This document shows, in pieces, positions 16,106 to 24,503 of a stretch of DNA of 64,000 nt (positions within the stretch are counted from its first letter, which is position 1; each line of letters starts with the position of its first letter). A program made the translations under genes and the position numbers. The notes beneath the pieces were generated by a model that was not told the DNA's origin, did no database searches, and saw nothing but the letters and a program-made list of their open reading frames with translations. Source of the DNA: Streptomyces sp. D2-8 (GTDB lineage: Bacteria > Actinomycetota > Actinomycetes > Streptomycetales > Streptomycetaceae); NCBI RefSeq assembly GCF_023184515.1, contig NZ_JAAHBP010000025.1, forward strand, positions 100,732 to 164,731. Reading direction: 5' to 3'.

Positions 16106-17299
16106 GTGCAGCGCCTCTATGACTTCCTCCGCAGGCACCCGATGTGGGTCGACGGCACCTGGGCCGTCGTCCTCCTCGGGATTTCGGTACTGGGCGGAGC
16201 GGCGGGCGAGCAGATCGGCCCGTGGGCCGCCGTCATTCCGGTCACGCTGCTGCTGAGCCTCGTGGTCGCGCTGCGCCGCCGGGTGCCGGAGAAGATGCTG
16301 CTGCTCGCGGCCGCGGTCGGCGTGGCGCAGCTGGTCACCGATGTCGCGATCCTGCCCGCCGACTTCGCCATGCTGGTGATCGTCTACACGGTCGCGGCGG
16401 AAGGCGCCCGCTGGGCCTCCCGCTTCGCGCTGATCGCCGGCCTGTGCGCGGCCCCGCTGGCGCAGCTGCGCTGGTCGAACGAGCAGACGGGGGTGGCCGG
16501 CGACATCGCCCTGGCGGTCCTGCAGACCGTCCCCTTCGCCCTCGCCTGGGTGCTCGGCGACTCCATCCGCACCCGCCGCGCCTACTTCGCGCAGCTGGAG
16601 GAGCGGGCCGCCCGCCTGGAGAAGGAGCGCGAGGCACAGTCCAAGGTCGCCGTCGCCGCGGAACGCGCCCGGATCGCCCGCGAGTTGCACGACGTCGTCG
16701 CGCACAACGTCTCGGTGATGGTGGTCCAGGCCGACGGCGCCGCCTACGTCCTCGACGCCGCGCCCGACCAGGCGAAGAAGGCCCTGGAGACGATCTCCTC
16801 CACCGGCCGCCAGGCCCTCGCCGAGATGCGCCGCCTGCTCGGCGTGCTGCGCACCGGCGAGCACCAGGAGGCCGGCGAGTACGTCCCGCAGCCCGACGTG
16901 CGGCAGATCGAGGACCTCGTCGAGCAGTGCCGCGGTTCCGGACTGCCCGTCGACTTCAAGGTCGAGGGCACGCCCCGCCCGCTGCCCAGCGGAGTCGAGC
17001 TCACCGCCTACCGCATCGTGCAGGAGGCGCTCACCAACACCCGCAAGCACGGCGGACCCAACGCGGGCGCGAGCGTGCGCCTGGTCTACTTCGACGACGG
17101 CCTCGGCCTGCTCGTCGAGGACGACGGCAAGGGCGCCCCGCACGAGCTGTACGAGGAGGGCGGGTTCGACGGCCAGGGCCACGGTCTGATCGGCATGCGC
17201 GAGCGAGTCGGTATGGTCGGCGGCACCCTGGACGCGGGCCCGCGCCCGGGCGGAGGATTCCGCATCAGTGCCCTGCTGCCGCTCAAACCCGCGCACTGA
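16106..17299 (+). CDS. NarL/DesK-type sensor histidine kinase (HisKA_3)
   Basis: A 397-residue kinase with five or six N-terminal membrane helices (residues about 18-150) and almost no extracytoplasmic sensor, then a coiled-coil linker. Next comes the HisKA_3 dimerisation domain with phospho-acceptor His195 in ARIARELHDVVAHNVSVMVVQADG. The ATPase domain has TAYRIVQEALTNTRKHG (N box), VEDDGKGAP and GHGLIGMRERVGMVGG. The start is the GTG at 16106. The response regulator follows 56 bp downstream on the same strand, making a classic pair. The signal is unknown, but the sensor is likely membrane-embedded. Confidence 0.92.
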   Translation: MQRLYDFLRRHPMWVDGTWAVVLLGISVLGGAAGEQIGPWAAVIPVTLLLSLVVALRRRVPEKMLLLAAAVGVAQLVTDVAILPADFAMLVIVYTVAAEGARWASRFALIAGLCAAPLAQLRWSNEQTGVAGDIALAVLQTVPFALAWVLGDSIRTRRAYFAQLEERAARLEKEREAQSKVAVAAERARIARELHDVVAHNVSVMVVQADGAAYVLDAAPDQAKKALETISSTGRQALAEMRRLLGVLRTGEHQEAGEYVPQPDVRQIEDLVEQCRGSGLPVDFKVEGTPRPLPSGVELTAYRIVQEALTNTRKHGGPNAGASVRLVYFDDGLGLLVEDDGKGAPHELYEEGGFDGQGHGLIGMRERVGMVGGTLDAGPRPGGGFRISALLPLKPAH

Positions 17300-17355
17300 C
17301 GCCGGCGCACGCCCCCTGCTGACACCTGTAACAACCCCGATAGGGAAGAGGCCCG

Positions 17356-18024
17356 ATGACGATCCGCGTGATGCTCGTCGACGACCAGGTGCTGCTGCGC
17401 ACCGGGTTCCGGATGGTGCTCGCCGCCCAGCCGGACATGGAGGTCGTGGCGGAGGCGGGCGACGGCGTCGAGGCCCTCCAGGAACTGCGGACGACCGAGG
17501 TCGACGTGGTGCTGATGGACGTCCGCATGCCGAAGCTCGACGGGGTGGAGACGACCCGCAGGATCTGCGCGGACACCGACCCGCCGAAGGTGCTCATCCT
17601 GACCACCTTCGACCTTGACGAGTACGCCTTCTCCGCGCTGAAGGCGGGCGCCTCCGGCTTCATGCTCAAGGACGTGCCGCCGGCTGAGCTCCTGGCCGCG
17701 ATCAGGGCCGTGCACAGCGGTGACGCGGTCGTCGCGCCGTCCACCACCCGGCGGCTCCTGGACCGCTTCGCGCCGATGCTGCCGGGCACCAAGCAGCCCC
17801 AGCACAAGGAGCTGGAACGGCTCACCGACCGCGAGCGCGAGGTCATGGTGCTGGTCGCGCAGGGCCTGTCCAACGGCGAGATCGCGGCCCGGCTGGTGCT
17901 GTCGGAGGCGACCGTGAAGACCCACGTGGGCCGCATCCTGACCAAGCTGGGGCTCAGGGACCGGGTGCAGGTCGTGGTGCTGGCCTACGAGACGGGGCTG
18001 GTGCGGGCCGGCGGGCACGGCTGA
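17356..18024 (+). CDS. NarL/LuxR-family response regulator
   Basis: A 222-residue partner of the kinase just upstream. The receiver domain has Asp9/Asp10, phospho-acceptor Asp55 in VVLMDVRMPKLDG, the conserved Thr in LILTTFD and Lys in ASGFMLKDVPP. The C-terminal LuxR helix-turn-helix reads LTDREREVMVLVAQGLSNGEIAARLVLSEATVKTHVGRILTKLGLRDRVQ. A GGGAAGAGG-like site precedes the ATG. The downstream gene is convergent, so any target outside this pair is not visible. Confidence 0.93.
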   Translation: MTIRVMLVDDQVLLRTGFRMVLAAQPDMEVVAEAGDGVEALQELRTTEVDVVLMDVRMPKLDGVETTRRICADTDPPKVLILTTFDLDEYAFSALKAGASGFMLKDVPPAELLAAIRAVHSGDAVVAPSTTRRLLDRFAPMLPGTKQPQHKELERLTDREREVMVLVAQGLSNGEIAARLVLSEATVKTHVGRILTKLGLRDRVQVVVLAYETGLVRAGGHG

Positions 18025-18042
18025 CCCGCACCCGCGGGCCGG

Positions 18043-19149
18043 CTACCTGAGGATCCCCTCCAGGAACTCGCTGCCGAGCCGGGCCACCACCGTCACGTCC
18101 AGCTGGTGCAGGACGTAGCGGCCGCGGCGGCGGGTGGTGATCAGGCCGGCCTTCTTCAGCACGGCCAGATGCCGGGATATCTCCGGGGCCGTCATGCCGT
18201 GCACCTGCGCCAGCTCGCTGGTGGTGTGCGCGCTGCGGGCCAGATGGCGGCACATGCGCATCCGGACCGGGTGGGACAGCGCGGTCATCCGCATGGCCAG
18301 CTGTTCGAGCGTCTGCGGTGCGGCGAGCTCCGGGGAGCCGACCGGATAGTGCAGCACCGGCTGCCATCCGTACCGGTGCAGGACCATCAGATGCGGCCAG
18401 CCGAGGCTCGTCGGGACGAGCAGCAGGCCGCCGTCGCCCGTGGCCGTACGGCCGTCGCCCAGCTTGTCGACCGTGATCCGGGTGGCCGCCTCGTCGAGCG
18501 TGAGCGCCGGGGACACCGCGGCCAGCGCCTCGGCCAGGCCCTTGCGCCGGAGCAGGTCCGTCTTGTGCCGGGCGTCCGCCGCGAGCTGGTGGCGCAGCCG
18601 GGACCAGGCCTCCGCGAAGAACGCCTCGTCGCAGTCCCGGAGGAACTGCCGCAGCCAGGCCCGGATCCTGGGCGGGTCGGCCAGCAGCCGCTCGCCGAAG
18701 CGCAGTTGCCGCGGTCCGCGTGCGGCGGCCAGATCCAGCGCGCGGCGGCGCATCTCCGGGTCGGACAGCGCCGTCGGCCCGCATTCGCCGTAGCCCACGG
18801 CACAGGTGAACTCCAGTGCCGCGTCCACGAACTGCTCGTCGGACAGCTTGTCGAGCTGGTCCAGCTCCTCGGCGAGGGTGGCGCCCGGGAGCGTGCGGCG
18901 GTCCGGCAGGCCGGCCCAGGGCAGGAACAGGTCCGAGAACGTCGTCCGCCACAGGAAGTCCGCCTCGCACATCCGGTCGGCCAGATGCGGGTCGAGCCGG
19001 GCCGTCACGCCCGTGACCCAGCCCTGCAGGCCCGGGTGGTGCGCCGGTTCGGACAGCGCGTGCAGCGCCATGCCGAGCTCGGCCAGGGGCGAGGGCACGA
19101 CGGCGACCTCCTCCGGCCGCAGCCCCGCGATGTCGATCTGCACGCTCAT
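18043..19149 (-). CDS. ArsR/SmtB-type winged-helix regulator with large N-terminal domain (DUF5937-like)
   Basis: A 368-residue protein. The C-terminal winged helix (about residues 275-345) reads LEQLAMRMTALSHPVRMRMCRHLARSAHTTSELAQVHGMTAPEISRHLAVLKKAGLITTRRRGRYVLHQLD, typical ArsR. The first 270 residues form a separate all-helical domain that I tentatively match to DUF5937, probably a ligand or oligomerisation domain. No cysteine metal-binding motif is evident in the DNA-binding domain. The ATG at 19149 (MSVQIDIAG) is preferred to the upstream in-frame GTG at 19164. A perfect 12-bp inverted repeat lies 36 bp upstream, so autoregulation and control of the divergent 67-aa gene are likely. Confidence 0.87.
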   Translation of the reverse strand: MSVQIDIAGLRPEEVAVVPSPLAELGMALHALSEPAHHPGLQGWVTGVTARLDPHLADRMCEADFLWRTTFSDLFLPWAGLPDRRTLPGATLAEELDQLDKLSDEQFVDAALEFTCAVGYGECGPTALSDPEMRRRALDLAAARGPRQLRFGERLLADPPRIRAWLRQFLRDCDEAFFAEAWSRLRHQLAADARHKTDLLRRKGLAEALAAVSPALTLDEAATRITVDKLGDGRTATGDGGLLLVPTSLGWPHLMVLHRYGWQPVLHYPVGSPELAAPQTLEQLAMRMTALSHPVRMRMCRHLARSAHTTSELAQVHGMTAPEISRHLAVLKKAGLITTRRRGRYVLHQLDVTVVARLGSEFLEGILR

Positions 19150-19184
19150 GCCCTCATGGTGCACCCGGCCACTGACAACGCCCC

Positions 19185-19213
19185 CGTCGATTGACGGGCC
19201 TCGTCAATCGACG
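19185..19213. promoter_or_regulatory. perfect inverted-repeat operator between the ArsR-type gene and a 67-aa gene
   Basis: CGTCGATTGACG (19185-19196) and CGTCAATCGACG (19202-19213) form a perfect 12-bp dyad with a 5-bp spacer, GGCCT. It lies in the intergenic region between the ArsR-type gene and the divergent small gene, where a repressor would bind. Confidence 0.7.
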
Positions 19214-19308
19214 CGACGCCGCCCTCGGCGCAGGCGCACGGTGGGACCACCGGGGCAGCCGCGGAGCCTTCGGACCTCCATCACCCCGTCCCGCAGAGGC
19301 GATTCACC

Positions 19309-19512
19309 ATGAGCGTCACGCAGCAGTACCTCCTCGACACCTGCCGCGCCCGGTCCCTCGGCGAGCCCGCCCCGCCCGCGCCGGGCACGCACGACCGGCA
19401 GGCCGTACGGGAGTGGCGCGACGAACGGCGGTTCCGCGCGGTCCTCGCCGGCCGCCCGGCCCGCCCCCGGCTCCGGGACGCCCTGAACCGGTGGCGGCGG
19501 CGCCCTACCTGA
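19309..19512 (+). CDS. 67-aa hypothetical protein divergent from the ArsR-type regulator
   Basis: A small basic protein, MSVTQQYLLDTCRARSLGEP and onward, rich in Arg and Pro, with no membrane helix and no recognised domain. The ATG at 19309 is preceded by a GAGG element about 8 nt upstream, and the frame has high third-position GC, so it looks translated. It sits 96 bp downstream of the perfect dyad that faces the ArsR-type regulator and could be its target gene. Its last codons overlap the stop of the convergent aldolase gene by 8 bp. Function is unknown. Confidence 0.6.
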   Translation: MSVTQQYLLDTCRARSLGEPAPPAPGTHDRQAVREWRDERRFRAVLAGRPARPRLRDALNRWRRRPT

Positions 19513-20686
19513 GCTGCTCCGGCAGCCGGGCCACGAACTCCGCCACCGCCGCCTTCACGTCCTCGGCGGTCCACTCCAGCCCGGCGGCCCGCACATGCAC
19601 CTCCGCCAGCGCCAGCCCGGGCCCGCCCCGGTCCCAGCCGCTGCCGAAGAGCATGACCCCCGTCTCCTCGGCCGTCCGCACCGCCGCCTCCGCGAGGACG
19701 TCCGGCTCGTACGGCAGCCACACCTGGAAGTCGTGGGTGTGCGGCACCTCCGGGTGCACGCGCGCCCACGGCACCCCGGCCGCCGCGAACCCCTCACGCA
19801 GGGCGGCGGCCACCACGCGCGCGTGGGCCACGTATTCGGGCAGCCGGGGCAGCTGCCGCTCCAGCCCGACCAGCGCCGACAGCACCGTCGGGAACTGCTG
19901 GAAGACCATCCCGCCGTACCGGTGCCGCCAGGCCTTCGCCTCCTCGACGAGCTCCTTCGGACCGGCGAGGGCCGCGCCGCCGAACCCCTCCAGGGACTTG
20001 TAGAACGACACGTAGACGCTGTCGGCCAGGCCCGCGATCTCCTCAAGGGGGCGGCCGAAGTGGACGGTGGACTCCCACAGGCGGGCCCCGTCGAAGTGCA
20101 CCACCGCGTCCCGTTCCCGCGCGGCCTGAACGACCGCGGTGAGCTCCTCCCAGGCGGGCAGCACGAAACCGGCGTCCCTGAGGGGCAGTTCCAGCATCAG
20201 CGCCCCGAAGGGCTCCTCGAAGTCGCGCACCTCGGCGGCGGTCGGCAGCCGCGGCTCGCCGGTCAGCCGCACCGGGCGCAGACCACCGACCTCGCTGAAC
20301 GCGTTCCGCTCGTGCACCTCGGGATGGCTGAGCGCGTGCAGGGCGACGGCCCGGTTCCCGGTGCGGCCCGCCCAGCAGCGCAGGGCCACCTGCTGGGCCA
20401 TCGTGCCCGTCGGGAAGAACGCGGCGGCCTCGGTGCCGAGCAGCCCGGCGACCTTCGTCTCCAGCGCCTCGACGACACCGTCGCCGTACACGTCGGACAG
20501 CTCCTCCAGGTCGTGGACGTCCGCCGCCTCGTCCAGCACGGCCAGGCGTTCCCGGAGGGTCAGGTGGAAGCCGAAGCGCGCGAACACCCGCCGGGCCGTG
20601 CGATGGGCGGCCAGCCGCCGCTCACGCAGCCGTGCGCCCCGGTCCTCCTCCGTCACCTGATCGTCGCGTTCCGCCGAATCGGTCAT
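19505..20686 (-). CDS. threonine-aldolase-like PLP enzyme (beta-eliminating lyase family)
   Basis: A 393-residue fold-type I PLP enzyme. The pattern fits low-specificity threonine aldolases: GVVEALETKVAGLLGTEAAAFFPTGTMAQQVALR, HALSHPEVHERNAF, HFDGARLWES (the Asp that contacts the PLP pyridine) and VYVSFYKSLEGFGGAALAG, with the PLP lysine in SFYKSLEG. These enzymes cleave threonine or related beta-hydroxy amino acids to glycine and an aldehyde; the real substrate is unknown. The ATG at 20686 follows GGGAGG by about 10 nt, which rules out the longer in-frame start at 20764. Confidence 0.87.
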   Translation of the reverse strand: MTDSAERDDQVTEEDRGARLRERRLAAHRTARRVFARFGFHLTLRERLAVLDEAADVHDLEELSDVYGDGVVEALETKVAGLLGTEAAAFFPTGTMAQQVALRCWAGRTGNRAVALHALSHPEVHERNAFSEVGGLRPVRLTGEPRLPTAAEVRDFEEPFGALMLELPLRDAGFVLPAWEELTAVVQAARERDAVVHFDGARLWESTVHFGRPLEEIAGLADSVYVSFYKSLEGFGGAALAGPKELVEEAKAWRHRYGGMVFQQFPTVLSALVGLERQLPRLPEYVAHARVVAAALREGFAAAGVPWARVHPEVPHTHDFQVWLPYEPDVLAEAAVRTAEETGVMLFGSGWDRGGPGLALAEVHVRAAGLEWTAEDVKAAVAEFVARLPEQLR

Positions 20687-20867
20687 GCCCCGGATCCTCC
20701 CTCGCACACGTGCGGCCGGGCATCCGCATTTCCGTACGCCGCTTCGGGAACGCCGCACGGGCATGCACAGCCTGTGGACGACCGAACGCCCCTCGAACCG
20801 ATCGCGTTAACATGACGAGAAATCGTCCGGTACCCGGAGCGGACTGGAACGGGAAGGCCGCCGTCGA

Positions 20868-21797
20868 GTGAACACAACCCCACAGCCAGATCCCAAGGAC
20901 CGCCCCGCGCGGCTCACCGTCGGCGTCGTCGGCGCCGGCCGCGTGGGTCCCGCGCTGGCGGCGGCGCTGCAACTCGCCGGGCACCGCCCGGTCGCCGTCT
21001 CCGCGGTCTCGGACGCCTCCCGGCGCCGCGCCGGGCAACTGCTGCCCGACGTGCCGGTGATGCCGCCCGCCGAGGTCCTCCAGCGGTCCGACCTGGTGCT
21101 GCTGACCGTTCCCGACGACGCCCTGCCCGACCTGGTCACCGGCCTCGCCGACACCGGATCCGTACGGCCGGGGCAGCTCCTGGTCCACACCTCCGGGCGG
21201 TACGGCGCGCGGGTCCTCGACCCCGCCCTGCGCGCGGGCGCCCTGCCACTCGCCCTGCACCCGGCGATGACCTTCACGGGCACGCCCGTGGACGTCCAGC
21301 GGCTGGCCGGCTGCTCCTTCGGCGTCACCGCCCCCGAGGAGCTGCGCCTGGCCGCCGAGGCCCTCGTCATCGAGATGGGCGGCGAGCCGGAGTGGATCGC
21401 CGAGGAGAACCGGCCGCTCTACCACGCGGCGCTCGCCCTGGGAGCCAACCACCTGGTCACGCTGGTCGCCCAGTCCATGGAGCTGCTGAGCGCGGCCGGC
21501 GTCGCCGCCCCCGACCGGATGCTCGGACCGCTGCTCGGCGCGGCCCTGGACAACGCCCTGCGCTCCGGCGACGCGGCCCTCACCGGCCCGGTCGCGCGCG
21601 GGGACGCGGGCACCGTCGCCGCGCACGTCACCGAGCTGCGCCGGCACGCCCCGCAGACCGTCGCCGGCTATCTGGCGATGGCCCGGGCGACCGCCGACCG
21701 GGCCCTGGCCCACGGCCTGCTGAAGCCGGAACTCGCCGAGGACCTCCTCGGGGTACTCGCCCACGGGACCGACGGCACCGAAGGGGACGCCCGATGA
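20868..21797 (+). CDS. Rossmann-fold DUF2520 protein, candidate reductase of the pantothenate operon
   Basis: A 309-residue protein. The N-terminal Rossmann domain reads LTVGVVGAGRVGPALAAALQLAGH (dinucleotide GxGxxG) and VLLTVPDDALPDLV. The DUF2520 helical domain contains LALHPAMTFTGTPVDVQRLAGCSFGVTA and ALALGANHLVTLVAQSMELL. This architecture resembles ketopantoate and other beta-hydroxyacid reductases. The gene is coupled to panC by a 4-bp ATGA overlap, so a role as ketopantoate reductase is plausible but unproven. The GTG start has GGGAAGG about 10 nt upstream. It is the first gene of a five-gene cofactor operon. Confidence 0.85.
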   Translation: MNTTPQPDPKDRPARLTVGVVGAGRVGPALAAALQLAGHRPVAVSAVSDASRRRAGQLLPDVPVMPPAEVLQRSDLVLLTVPDDALPDLVTGLADTGSVRPGQLLVHTSGRYGARVLDPALRAGALPLALHPAMTFTGTPVDVQRLAGCSFGVTAPEELRLAAEALVIEMGGEPEWIAEENRPLYHAALALGANHLVTLVAQSMELLSAAGVAAPDRMLGPLLGAALDNALRSGDAALTGPVARGDAGTVAAHVTELRRHAPQTVAGYLAMARATADRALAHGLLKPELAEDLLGVLAHGTDGTEGDAR

Positions 21798-22795
21798 CCA
21801 CCACGCTGCTGCGCACCGCCGGCGAACTGCACGCACGCGCGCGTGCGGGCAGCCGCGCCGTGGTGATGACCATGGGCGCGCTGCACGAGGGCCACGCCAC
21901 GCTGATCCGCACCGCGCGCGGCATCGCCGGGCCGGACGGCGAGGTCGTCGTCACCGTCTTCGTCAACCCGCTCCAGTTCGGCCAGGGCGAGGACCTCGAC
22001 CGCTACCCCCGCACCCTGGACGCCGACCTCGCGCTCGCCGGACAGTCGGGCGCGGATGTCGTGTTCGCGCCCTCCGTGGACGAGGTCTACCCGGGCGGCG
22101 AGCCCCAGGTCCGCATCACCGCGGGCCCCATGGGCGAGCGCCTGGAGGGCTCCTCCCGCCCCGGCCACTTCGACGGCATGCTCACCGTCGTCGCCAAGCT
22201 GCTGCACCTCACCCGCCCCGACGTCGCCCTGTACGGCCAGAAGGACGCCCAGCAGCTCGCCCTGATCCGCCGCATGGTGCGGGACCTGAACTTCGGCGTG
22301 GAGATCGTCGGCGTGCCCACCGTCCGCGAGGAGGACGGCCTGGCCCTGTCCAGCCGCAACCGCTACCTGTCGGCCGCGGAGCGGCGCACCGCCCTCGCCC
22401 TGTCCGGGGCCCTGTTCGCGGGCCAGGACCGGCATGCCGCGCAGGAGGCGCTGCGTGCCCGGGCCCGCGAAGTGCCCGCCACACGCGCGCGTGCCGAGGC
22501 GCTCAGCGCCATAGGGGAGTCCCGCGCGGCGGCCGACGCGCACGCCGTGGCGACAGCCGTCCCGGGCGGCCCGGCGGCCGTCCGCGCGGCCGCCCGCCAG
22601 GTCCTCGACGAGGCCGCCCGCCTCGACCCGCCGCTCGCGCTGGACTACCTCGCCCTGGTCGACCCGTCCGACTTCACCGAGATCGGGGACGACTTCACCG
22701 GCGACGCGGTCCTCGCCGTCGCCGCCCGGGTCGGGGCGACCCGGCTGATCGACAACGTCCCCCTCACCTTCGGAAGCTTCGGAGCCGCCTCGTGA
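21794..22795 (+). CDS. panC: pantothenate synthetase
   Basis: Joins pantoate and beta-alanine to make pantothenate, using ATP and forming AMP. The 333-residue protein has the nucleotidyl-transferase signatures MTMGALHEGHATLIR (HxGH), VVTVFVNPLQFGQGEDLDRYPR, ALYGQKDAQQLALIRRMVRDLNF and DGLALSSRNRYLS (KMSKS-equivalent loop). It overlaps the preceding DUF2520 gene by 4 bp and the following nadB by 4 bp. A longer frame-open region upstream of 21794 is only the shadow of the neighbouring gene. Confidence 0.96.
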   Translation: MTTTLLRTAGELHARARAGSRAVVMTMGALHEGHATLIRTARGIAGPDGEVVVTVFVNPLQFGQGEDLDRYPRTLDADLALAGQSGADVVFAPSVDEVYPGGEPQVRITAGPMGERLEGSSRPGHFDGMLTVVAKLLHLTRPDVALYGQKDAQQLALIRRMVRDLNFGVEIVGVPTVREEDGLALSSRNRYLSAAERRTALALSGALFAGQDRHAAQEALRARAREVPATRARAEALSAIGESRAAADAHAVATAVPGGPAAVRAAARQVLDEAARLDPPLALDYLALVDPSDFTEIGDDFTGDAVLAVAARVGATRLIDNVPLTFGSFGAAS

Positions 22796-24498
22796 CCACC
22801 ACAGGCATACGACTGCACGCCCCCGCCGCCGGGTGGTCCATCGCCGCGGACGTGGTCGTCGTCGGCTCCGGCGTCGCCGGGCTGACCGCGGCCCTGCGCT
22901 GCGAGGCCGCGGGCCTGCGGACGGTCGTCGTCACCAAGGCCCGTCTCGACGACGGCTCCACCCGCTGGGCCCAGGGCGGCATCGCCGCGGCCCTCGGCGA
23001 CGGCGACACCCCCGAGCAGCACCTCGACGACACCCTGGTCGCGGGCGCCGGACTGTGCGACGAGGACGCGGTCCGCCTCCTGGTCACAGAGGGCCCCGAC
23101 GCCGTACGCCGCCTCATCGAGACCGGCGCCCGGTTCGACGAGTCCGAGGGCGAGCTGGCACTGACCCGCGAGGGCGGCCACCACCGCCGCCGCATCGCGC
23201 ACGCCGGCGGCGACGCCACCGGCGCCGAGATTTCCCGCGCCCTGGTCGAGGCCGTCCGCGCGCGGGGCATGCGCACCGTCGAGAACGCGCTCGTCCTGGA
23301 CCTCCTCACGGACGCCGAGGGCCGCACTGCCGGCGTCACCCTGCACGTCATGGGGGAGGGCCAGCACGACGGCGTCGGGGCCGTCCACGCCCCCGCGGTG
23401 GTCCTCGCGACCGGCGGCATGGGCCAGGTCTTCTCCGCCACCACCAACCCGTCGGTGTCGACGGGCGACGGCGTGGCGCTCGCGCTCCGGGCGGGCGCGG
23501 AGGTCAGCGACCTGGAGTTCGTCCAGTTCCACCCGACCGTGCTGTTCCTGGGCCCGGACGCGGAGGGCCAGCAGCCCCTGGTCTCCGAGGCCGTGCGCGG
23601 CGAGGGCGCCCACCTGGTCGACGCCGACGGCGTGCGCTTCATGGTCGGGCAGCACGAACTGGCCGAACTCGCCCCCCGCGACATCGTCGCCAAGGGCATC
23701 ACGCGCCGCATGCAGGAGCAGGACGCCGAGCACATGTTCCTCGACGCCCGGCACTTCGGCGCCGAGATGTGGGAGCACCGCTTCCCGACGATCCTCGCCG
23801 CCTGCCGCGCCCACGGCATCGACCCGGTCACCACCCCCGTGCCGGTCGCCCCGGCGGCCCACTACGCCTCCGGCGGTGTCCGCACCGACTCCCACGGTCG
23901 TACGACCGTCCCCGGCCTGTACGCGTGCGGCGAGGTCGCCTGCACCGGCGTGCACGGGGCCAACCGCCTGGCGTCCAACTCCCTGCTCGAAGGCCTCGTC
24001 TACGCCGAGCGCATCGCGGCCGACATCGCGGCGAACGGCCTCCCCGCGCGCGTGCCCCAGCCGGTCCCGCACCCGGAGATCCCCGAGCACCCGCTGCAGA
24101 CCGCTCAGGCCCGTTTCACGATCCAGCGGATCATGACGGGCGGGGCAGGCGTCCTGCGCTCGGCCGGCTCCCTCACCAAGGCCGCCGACCAGCTCCAGCG
24201 CCTGCACACCGACGCCCGGGAGGCCCTCGCCGAGCACGGCAAGACGGCCGAGGCCGGCGTCGACACCTGGGAGGCCACCAACCTCCTGTGCGTGGCCCGC
24301 GTCCTGGTCGCCGCCGCCCTGCTGCGCGAGGAGACCCGGGGCTGCCACTGGCGCGAGGACCGCCCCGAGCGCGACGACACCACCTGGCGCCGCCACATCG
24401 TCGTGACCCTGAACCCGGATCGCACGCTGGCCGTGCAGACCACGGACACCACACACTTCCCTACGACTTTCCCGCCCCAGGCCCCCCAGGAGCAGTGA
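22792..24498 (+). CDS. nadB: L-aspartate oxidase
   Basis: A flavoenzyme that oxidises L-aspartate to iminoaspartate, the first step of de novo NAD synthesis. The FAD-binding motif VVVGSGVAGLTAALRCEAAG starts at about residue 19. It is followed by GGIAAALGDGDTPEQHLDDTLVAGAGLCDE, the substrate-loop histidines of EGGHHRRRIAHAGGDATG, EFVQFHPT, and the late GEVACTGVHGANRLASNSLLEGLVYAERIA block. The GTG start overlaps the panC stop. nadA is not in the window, so quinolinate synthase must be encoded elsewhere. Confidence 0.96.
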   Translation: MTTTGIRLHAPAAGWSIAADVVVVGSGVAGLTAALRCEAAGLRTVVVTKARLDDGSTRWAQGGIAAALGDGDTPEQHLDDTLVAGAGLCDEDAVRLLVTEGPDAVRRLIETGARFDESEGELALTREGGHHRRRIAHAGGDATGAEISRALVEAVRARGMRTVENALVLDLLTDAEGRTAGVTLHVMGEGQHDGVGAVHAPAVVLATGGMGQVFSATTNPSVSTGDGVALALRAGAEVSDLEFVQFHPTVLFLGPDAEGQQPLVSEAVRGEGAHLVDADGVRFMVGQHELAELAPRDIVAKGITRRMQEQDAEHMFLDARHFGAEMWEHRFPTILAACRAHGIDPVTTPVPVAPAAHYASGGVRTDSHGRTTVPGLYACGEVACTGVHGANRLASNSLLEGLVYAERIAADIAANGLPARVPQPVPHPEIPEHPLQTAQARFTIQRIMTGGAGVLRSAGSLTKAADQLQRLHTDAREALAEHGKTAEAGVDTWEATNLLCVARVLVAAALLREETRGCHWREDRPERDDTTWRRHIVVTLNPDRTLAVQTTDTTHFPTTFPPQAPQEQ

Positions 24499-24503
24499 CC
24501 GAC

